From: Neckera pumila
Taxonomy: Eukaryota > Streptophyta > Bryopsida > Hypnales > Neckeraceae
Assembly (NCBI GenBank): GCA_963969595.1
Contig: OZ018408.1
Span: 12,521,823 to 12,585,822, forward strand
Reading direction: 5' to 3'
DNA length: 64,000 nt
Shown one piece after another: positions 56,946 through 64,000 of this stretch (within the stretch, counting starts at the first letter, position 1; every line of letters starts with the position of its first letter). Below the pieces are notes generated by a model. That model saw nothing but the letters and a program-made list of their open reading frames with translations. It ran no database searches and had not been told where the DNA came from. The translations under genes were made by a program, and so were the position numbers.

Positions 56946-58880
56946 TATTTTTTTTAAGCATAAATATGTAATATTCTTATGTTGAAAGTTTATACATATG
57001 TATTTCCAACTTATTTCTTCAACAAACAATATTGTTGAGAGTAAAAAGCTGTTGAATCTACACATTTTTGTAAAATTTTTTTGAAAGATGAAGTCTAGCC
57101 ATTTATAAAGAGTTGAATAATACTTTTTTTGAAATCCAAGCAACATGATTTTGCAATTGGTAATGTTTTCTATTTTGAATTTTTAGAAGGATGAACTCTA
57201 ACAAGTTCAGTAAAGAATTCTATTGTAGGATTTGTTAATGAATAAATAATGATGAAGATTTATGCCTTGCTTTAGAGTGTCAGTATTTTGAAGCAGTTCT
57301 AGGCCTAAAAACAACGAATTCATTTAAGGATTAAATAATGCCCAATTGAGGAAATTAAATTTATTTGAGATGCTTGTAATTCAAAATATTGTGTTTTGAA
57401 TGCCTTTGTACTTTAGGGATTCTATTAACAATCTTGTTGAAAGTATGTATAAAGAATTTCAAACCAACTGGACCTGTTTGTCATAGTTGCCCAAAACTAC
57501 CCATTCCTAAAAATATGACATTTTGAGACAAAATTGTTTAATTGCAACTTGGATTGGTCTAAAATTTTGAGGCATTGAAATCTAGTAGTAAAATACCTTT
57601 GGTATAATTTTTACAAGACTTATATTCAACAAATAATGCATTGGGAAGGGCTTGCCTCAAAGAGAAAAATTGGCTTGACATTATGCTTTAAGGCCATAAG
57701 GGTTCATGAATTATTTGGCATCAATGAACTAACCTTGCCTTATTGCAACGGAACAAAATCGTTCCAAAATTTTATGAATGTGCTAAGGGAAGTCCAAAGA
57801 TTTCCAAAGATTTTGAATAGATTGTAATCAAAGATTCTCAAAGATTTTCAAAGATTCTCAAAGATTTCCAAAAGATTCCAAAAGATTCTAGATTCCCTAA
57901 AATTCTATTGATTTGGTCCTTGCATTGTTCAAATCAATAGAAAGTGGGCGGCCATTTATTGGCTTCAACAAAACGATCATTACAATGCTCCAAACAACAA
58001 GAAATAATTGATTTTTTGTTGATTTGGTTGTGATTCTTCCAGTATTGAATTCACCTAAGATGGATTTGTGAATAGTAATGAAAAGTTTGCATAAAATTAG
58101 AAGAGTTTAAAAATCAAAGTCTTCATCTTCTTCAAGTGATTACTCTATTGTCCCTATAAGGTACTACTCAAAATTGGTGTATAAATAAAATACTTATAGG
58201 ATGAAGGCTTGTACACTTTGGAACATAGCCTGCAACTAACCTTATCTAATCCATGAAAGAAAAATGATTCATTATTTGAAAACAACTAATTTAACTTTTC
58301 AAAATTTCAAAATTACAATTCAATTGAGGCCACATTCATATCACCAGAATCAATGAAGAATCTTGTATACTTAGTAAAGACCAAACAAAGAATTTGAAAA
58401 TAAAAATGATGATATTACCTACTCAAATTTTTGCCTACAAAAATGTGAACCAATTTGATCCTCTTGGTTTGATTTTCAAGAGGCTAAAGTTCCAATTAGA
58501 GATTCAAATTAGGATTTCTATAAGATTTTGAATAGATTATCACAATATGAATAATTGAATGCATCACAGAAGTTGCAAATCAAAAGCCATGGAATTGTGC
58601 AAGCATTTTTAGAAGGCATTTTTAACATACACTTACTCAAATTCTTTAAAACCATCCAAGTTACTGAACCTCCAAGTTCGATACCTTGTCCCACAAGGCA
58701 GATAAGGGGTATGACCCCTCGCCTTGTTCGGATATTAGCTAGTAAATATTATTTCATGGCAGCTGAAATCAACCAAATTTTGAAAGGCATTAGATGATAT
58801 TTGGGGTCTTGGAGGGCCGTTTCAGGCTTGTTCCCTGATCTACCCAGATCCAGTGAACGTCGGTACGGGTGTGTCAGAAT
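56946..58880. other. no gene recognised; short AAAGATTCTC tandem array
   Basis: 57827-57892 repeats AAAGATTCTC/AAAGATTTTC in steps of 10-13 bp. A perfect-looking hairpin lies near 58693-58724 (AAGGC..AGGGGT-ATG-ACCCCT..GCCTT). Neither is within a recognised gene. Reading frames at 57636-57827 and 58555-58797 show no family features. Confidence 0.4.
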
Positions 58881-58883
58881 TTT

Positions 58884-58996
58884 TTTTTCAAAAAAAAAAA
58901 AAAAAAAAAAAAATTTTTTTACCAAAATATCATTTCAAGCAATTTTTTTTTACCAAAATATCGTTTTAAGCAATTTTTTTTTTTTTTTTTTCAAAA
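58884..58996. repeat. homopolymer A/T tracts with 33-bp direct repeat
   Basis: An A run of about 21, then two units with ACCAAAATATC(A/G)TTT(C/T)AAGCAA each ended by T runs, then a long T run. A and T runs face each other and could fold. Reading frames across it are artefacts. It marks the left edge of the GC-richer stretch before the kinase gene. Confidence 0.75.
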
Positions 58997-58999
58997 AGT

Positions 59000-60260
59000 G
59001 ACGTGGCAGTCGCTCAACCACATCAGGCAGCTGCTGCTGCGTTCCCAGACTGCGGGAACACAGCAGACAGCAGGGGAACTCACAGCCTTCTAAGACCCCC
59101 CAATCTCATGTAATGGGCAGCTAAAGTACCCTCCAAATTTTCAGGTTGATTTCCGGCCCTAACAATTTCCTTCCATTTGTGCATCCTCTGTTTTCAAAAT
59201 GCAACTGGATTTTTTCCCACTTTCCACCAGCTAACTTTGAGCTAGCCGCCGGTATTCCCCGATCATTCAGGAGTCATGGGCTGTAAAATGATTTTGGCGC
59301 GCTCTTGCCCAAGGAATATTTCCTCGAGACAGCTGCTTTCCTTCACCTGAAGCGCGGGACGTGAGTAACGTGAAATAGTCGCGGTTCTAATTAAAGACAT
59401 ATATGGAGTTTATAATTGCAAAAGACAGAGTCCAGAGTTGCGAATCTTATTAAATTAATTAATATAATTAATATCGATTGCCACTTGCCCACTGCCCTTA
59501 AGTGCGTGCTCCAGCAAGCCCTGACCCCACTGGTATACAGTTCGTAGGGTTCTGCAAAGTGAGCACGACACCTACATGTAGCTACCCTACACAAGGTTCC
59601 TGCACTGGCCTTTCCAGCGACGCTCTTCTCAAACTTCCTCACTACCTGAAGCTGCATGTCTAAGCTTCTGCCTTTGCAATACCTCCTCCCCTTCGTTCAC
59701 AGTGCGGAGAAATGAAGCAATGATGCACGTGCAGGATATCACCTCGTTCCGAAACCTGAGCTCGGTTCGCAGATCGATCAGAGCCCATCATCTTCAAACA
59801 GTCTCACGTTCACGCTGATGTTCGATGTGGGTGGGCTCAGTGCGGTCGAATGTTCTGAGCTTTGGGATGCTGGAGAGTCGCTGAATGCGCCACGGGCTGC
59901 TTCCTTTCGATTTTCAGGTAGCTGAGGTGCATCATCTCATCAAACTCGATTTCGCTTCTTGTGCTTCCTTCTCGTTCCTTCCGATTTGTGCTGAATCATT
60001 GTTCTGCCTCTACCTTCCTTGCAACGAGGTGAAGTAGTATTCATATATGTCGTTCTGTTACATGAATATTGCAGATCGCCATCAAGTCTGAACGGGGACC
60101 TAGACCCTCGTTGGTTCAAGGACGCTACAGTTTCTTCATGAAGATGCTGGTGGCATCACTCTCTTATGTGACTCACTGCCACGAGAAGTGCAACAATGTA
60201 CGTTATCTTAGCCACTCTCTATGTTCAGTATGATTGTGACGTTCGCTCTTGTGAAACCCT
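59000..60260 (+). other. GC-richer stretch with possible leader exons
   Basis: This is distinctly GC-richer than flanking DNA. Candidate exon 59886-59917 starts ATG (MRHGLLPFDFQ) and ends TTCAG before GTAGCT. Candidate exon 60075-60197 follows ATTGCAG, stays open for 41 codons (IAIKSERGPRP..VTHCHEKCNN) and ends before GTACGT. The join is phase 0. An in-frame stop just 5' of the kinase ATG argues against fusion to it, so these could be untranslated leader exons, a separate short gene or chance. Confidence 0.3.
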
Positions 60261-61998
60261 GCAGAGGCAAACAGACTTAAAGTAGAAGTATCTAAATCCA
60301 TTGGGCCTCCAATTTTGTCAATTAGCATTTTTGGAGTATACCAGTGTCACCCTAAATCATCCATGGGCCAAATCTTCACATGGGCCAGCATGACTCTAGA
60401 GTAGTGGAGTTTTTGGTAAAGGTTTTGAGTCTTTCTCAAAGATGATTTAAAGATGATTCAAAGATGTAGCTAGTGAGGTATGGCACACCTAATTGCAAAG
60501 CCTAGTTAATTGCACCACTATCTATACTCTTTTTATTTAGAACCTAAATCTAGGATAGTCATTCTTGTCTTATGACATTTGGGCCACTTTAACAAGAGAA
60601 GAATAACAATTCTAGAAATAGGTTTTGAAATGGATATGGAGTGTGGATAGTAATAAGGTAACCTTAGTTAACCTTAAATAGGGGGTGCAATTAGGTACAC
60701 TTTCCTATGGATTTTTCAAATCTTGAATTTGAAAATGTATATGGTTTACAAAATTAACCAAAACAAATGTAGTTTCTCTTAAATGCATTATGAAATCTAC
60801 TTGTCTACAAGTAATTGTAATTTTGACACTATCTATGCACATCATTTTAATCATGAAGAGAAGTTTGACCTTCCTATTTTATTTTTGGAGGAAATTTTCT
60901 ATAATACTCTTTTTGTGAATAGTAATGAATAGGTGTCGTATAATGTATTTTGGCAGCTTTTAGCCTTTTATTCTTTGTTTGAAAATTAGCCATTGAAATG
61001 TTTGAAAATTAGCCATTGAAATTAGCCATTGAAATGTTTGAAAATTAGCCATTGAAATTAGCCATTGAAATGTTTGAAAATTAGCCATTGAAATTTTTTC
61101 TTAAATTTTAGCCATAAGAATGCTATAAAAAAAATTTGAACCTAATTAATAAAATGGAACATATGAAGTCCACTCCAATTTGAAAATTTGAAGATTTGGA
61201 CCTACATTTCAAATATTTTCTTGCAATTTGAACTTTGGACCTATGACCATGGTCTTTTGATTTTCCAATTTTAGAATTATATTGTAAATTGATTTGCTCA
61301 ATTGTGTTTTATACCTTAATTTATACCTATGGAGGAAGTTTCAGAATTTTTAAGTAAATGATCTATTTGATATGATTTTTTTTAAGCTCTTTTTCAAGTA
61401 TTAATCACTTTTAAAATTTCTTGACAAATTCTAAATTTCTTATGACTTGTAGAAGGCTCGTGATTTATATCTTGAAAAATAATTATTGGTACATTAAATT
61501 TTATTTTAATATAGTTGCAAAATGAAAACATATAGAGTGAAGGACTTTGAAGATAAAAAATAGTTGTTATAGGCAATTTCTTTTTGGTTAAATGAGCAAG
61601 TTTAGATTTTGGATAGCCAAAATTTGATTAATACAGAAATTCTTCTAATGGAAGGAATTTGTGGTTCAAAATTAAATCTTAATCCACCTGTTATCAATAA
61701 TAATGACATTCATTTTTTTTTTGTTTATCTGTTTTAGTACTCTCTCATGTTAGTATTGTCAAATATCTCATATTTTAGCATTGTACATTATTGAACAAGC
61801 TATTTAGGTGATGTTAATATGCCTAAGATTTTTAGCTTTGCGGAAATATCTTTTTGTGGTTGATTAAAGCGTTGTTTGTATTTGAAAGCAACATGGAAGG
61901 ACTTATAGAATTGGAATTGACGAGGAAATGCATTTATTGACTTTAAAGATATTCTATGTTTGATGTAGAATCGACTTTTGCAAGATTCATAATTGTGG
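60261..61998. other. AT-rich upstream region of kinase gene
   Basis: No coding sequence. A GCCATTGAAATGTTTGAAAATTA-type tandem array at 60985-61100 mixes 23-bp and 13-bp units, four or five copies. The sequence just before the kinase ATG has an in-frame TAA (61990-61992) and no acceptor between it and the ATG. Confidence 0.5.
60985..61100. repeat. compound tandem repeat of ATTAGCCATTGAAA units
   Basis: GTTTGAAAATTAGCCATTGA recurs, in places with an extra ATTAGCCATTGAA copy, giving alternating 23- and 13-bp steps. It is upstream of the kinase gene, with no evident function. Confidence 0.8.
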
Positions 61999-64000
61999 AT
62001 GAACATGGCTTCTACTTCTTATCAAAAAGTAGCTAATGATCTTCCACGGAAGTTAGAGCCAAAGGATCTCCCAATCTTGCGACGATTGGCAAGAGGTCTG
62101 TCAGGTTTTATATATGAGACAACATGGCAAGGAAAAAGGAATTCAAGAAAAGACTTTCCAATTGGATCAGTTGCGAGTAAATCTGTTTTTGAGAATGAAA
62201 CAAAGCGCCTATTTGATCTTGATCATCCAAATATTGTAAAATGCTTTGGCTACTCTATTGGTAAGAGTGCATGTTCACTCCTCCAAGAGTATGTGGATGA
62301 CAATCTCCAAAGTATTGTACAAAGAAGGATTGAATTACAAAGAAAGGAGGTTTCCTCTAGCTCTTTGCCCTCAAGAGTCTTGAGCATTGAGGAGATCAAA
62401 AGGCTATTGTCAAGTCCACGTAAAAAAGAGGAGATTGTCGTGGCTGAATTTCAAGGAAGTTTAGGTCTTGGAAGTACTACCCCTTTTAATTTATCCGAGG
62501 TTTTTGGCATCATATCTCAAATTGCAAGTGGCATGAAGTATTTGCATGACAATGCAATTGTCCATGGAGACCTAAAACCCAAAAATGTTTTAGTGAATCA
62601 TGGATTGCATGGCAAGTTCAAAGTAAAGATCAATGATTTTGGTCTTGTTGGAACAAAGAAATACAGTAGATTGGATTCAAAACGTAGACATCATCTAGAT
62701 GTGTTGATGTGGAAAGCTCCGGAACTTTTGGATGAGTTCCTTGGTCTCTTGACTAAGTATTCCATCAATCCCTTTCTTGACTCTGACACAGATGAAGATG
62801 TCATTGAAGATGAATTTGAAGAAAGTGGGAATTCAAGTGATTTTGCAAAGGGCAAATTGTCAATGGCCGATGTCTACAGCTTTGGACTACTATGTTCATA
62901 TGTTATGGGAGGGGAGCTTATGAATCCAAGTTTGAGATTGACACAATTTCAAAATAAAAAATTGGATGATTTTAGACCAAAGTTGCTTTCAACATGTCCT
63001 GAGCTACTCAACTCTCTCATATGTAGATGCTTGGAATTTGAACCTTTGAAAAGGCCTACATTCTCTACTATTGTGGCCAACTTTACAACACCTGCTTTGA
63101 AGGCTTACTTATCAAATTCACTAAATTCATTGGAAGGTATGTCTTGAATTCTCTACTTCATAAATTTTTACATTGTATTGTACATAGAATTGAATTACCA
63201 CATTAATTCAATATCTTATTCTTTATATTGTAATTTATTGTGAGTTTTTAAAGACCTATTTTGACAGACATGTTTACTTAGTAGTTCATATCAACTCATT
63301 AATTGATAGTTCAATAGTATGCAATTCATGAAGATCAAAATCAAATATAATTATCAAAGATGTTGTCATTTTATTTAAATTGTTTTTAAGTTTAGTGAGA
63401 AGTTTGTCCCTTAAAAACTAGAACCAAAATCAATTAAAAGTCTCACTTTCTTGTTTATAACAGAGGAATTGAGCCAAATACTTCTAGAAATCTTAACTTT
63501 GGAAGGTTGCCAAGCGTAGTAAGTGTTTTATGAATGACTTTCTCAGATACTCCATAAACACAAAATTCACTACTTGTTTGAAAATTGAATTGTTTTTTAT
63601 TTACCTATAACAATTGTAGCATTCTTCCCAGGTTAATGACTATGTTGTTGAATTTGTACTCAGAAGAATAAAATTTAACAATAATTATAATCCAAAAATT
63701 GCTAATTCTCACTTGACAATAACTTATTTTCAATGGATATGATCTAGGTGCATTCATTGACTCGAATGAGGATGATGAGCTGAAGCCAAATAGTGCTTTC
63801 ATCTTGAAGACTCACAATGACGTGAAACAAATACAAAGGGATTATAAAAGTGCAATGGTTGACTTGAACAAGGCAGATGTGGTGGATTCAAATGATGTGT
63901 TAACCTTGAAGAGTCGTAGTGATGTAAAACAATTGCGAAGTGATTATGAAGGTGCATTGGTTAACTTGAACAAGGTGGATGAGGTGAAGCCGAATGATGC
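61999..64000 (+). CDS. protein kinase-TPR fusion, non-RD type, 3' end outside window
   Basis: Exon 1 is 61999-63136 (379 codons + 1 nt; in-frame TAA at 61990 supports this ATG, though ATG at 62005 is possible) and ends before GTATGT. Exon 2 starts at 63748 after GATCTAG and is open to the window edge, phase 1 at both sides. The kinase domain spans about residues 24-375: degenerate Gly loop (ARGLSGFIYETTW), Lys61 (VASKSV), Glu67, HPNIVKCFGY, HGDLKPKN (189-196), DFG (213-215), APE (240-242). Gly replaces Arg before the catalytic Asp, so it is a non-RD kinase and may not need activation-loop phosphorylation. Two insertions stand out: about 105-163 and an acidic one at 257-285. Exon 2 begins a TPR array with an exact 34-residue period (LKTHNDVKQIQRDY, LKSRSDVKQLRSDY), so the substrate or partner is probably bound through TPRs. 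Function is unknown; I place it with plant kinase-TPR proteins by architecture only. Confidence 0.85.
63137..63747 (+). other. intron of the kinase-TPR gene (611 bp, phase 1)
   Basis: Bounded by AAG|GTATGT and GATCTAG|GT. It is AT-rich with in-frame stops immediately after the donor (TATGTCTTGA), and the TPR frame is continuous from the acceptor onward. It separates the kinase from the TPR region, consistent with exon joining of two modules. Confidence 0.8.

Noticed and set aside
59391..59657. 88-aa minus-strand frame
   Set aside because: No family feature; it sits in the GC-rich island, where long chance frames are expected.
1..64000. CRISPR arrays, bacterial operons, rRNA genes
   Set aside because: None seen. 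Repeats are minisatellites or transposon ends, and genes carry spliceosomal introns.

Overview
The window looks like AT-rich, repeat-dense nuclear DNA of a land plant, probably a non-seed lineage (bryophyte- or lycophyte-like). Three things point there. GT-AG introns with matching phases interrupt the plausible genes. The intact gene at the right edge joins a protein kinase to 34-residue TPR repeats, a combination I associate with mosses and their relatives. Classical plant elements (CACTA, Stowaway, PIF-like) are present. There is no operon structure. The lineage is inference; no marker gene settles it.

Coding content is small. (1) 587-1352, +: three short exons of an ARM-repeat gene resembling ARABIDILLO F-box/ARM proteins, with no further exons found. 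(2) 3054-6677, -: a two-exon pogo/Tigger-like transposase, about 902 codons, whose frame is open except for one TAG between the DNA-binding and catalytic halves; its intron is filled by a minisatellite. (3) 20791-22395, -: a decayed 535-codon reading frame with five stops and no frameshift, inside a 3.25-kb element with inverted ends (19696-22947). (4) 46682-47165, -: the N-lobe of a protein kinase only, with its start cut off by a 67-bp duplication. (5) 61999-64000, +: a kinase-TPR gene that runs off the window, preceded by a GC-richer stretch (about 59000-60260) with possible leader exons.

The rest is a layered set of short DNA transposons. The dominant group has termini reading TTAA-CCCCTAAAGG. 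Four full copies are 933-942 bp once a later insertion is subtracted (7535-8467, 13289-14230, 25348-26281, 28880-29987). Related families are about 0.6-0.9 kb (24411-24997, 25295-26869, 30166-31278, 55888-56812) and about 0.8 kb (35169-35977, 37261-38092). Several copies sit inside one another or differ between two duplicated blocks, so empty and filled sites can be compared. They show a 4-bp TTAA duplication (once TTGA), which is the piggyBac signature. A second group, flanked by TA with ends TAAGGTARAAS, resembles the right flank of the pogo gene and may be its non-autonomous offspring.

Blocks at about 10.1-19.7 kb and 31.7-42.8 kb share the same segments in the same order and orientation, suggesting an old direct segmental duplication later expanded by separate insertions. 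The remaining sequence holds large foldback elements (up to 1.4 kb), minisatellites, a 5'-truncated LINE with target duplications, and stretches where I recognise nothing.
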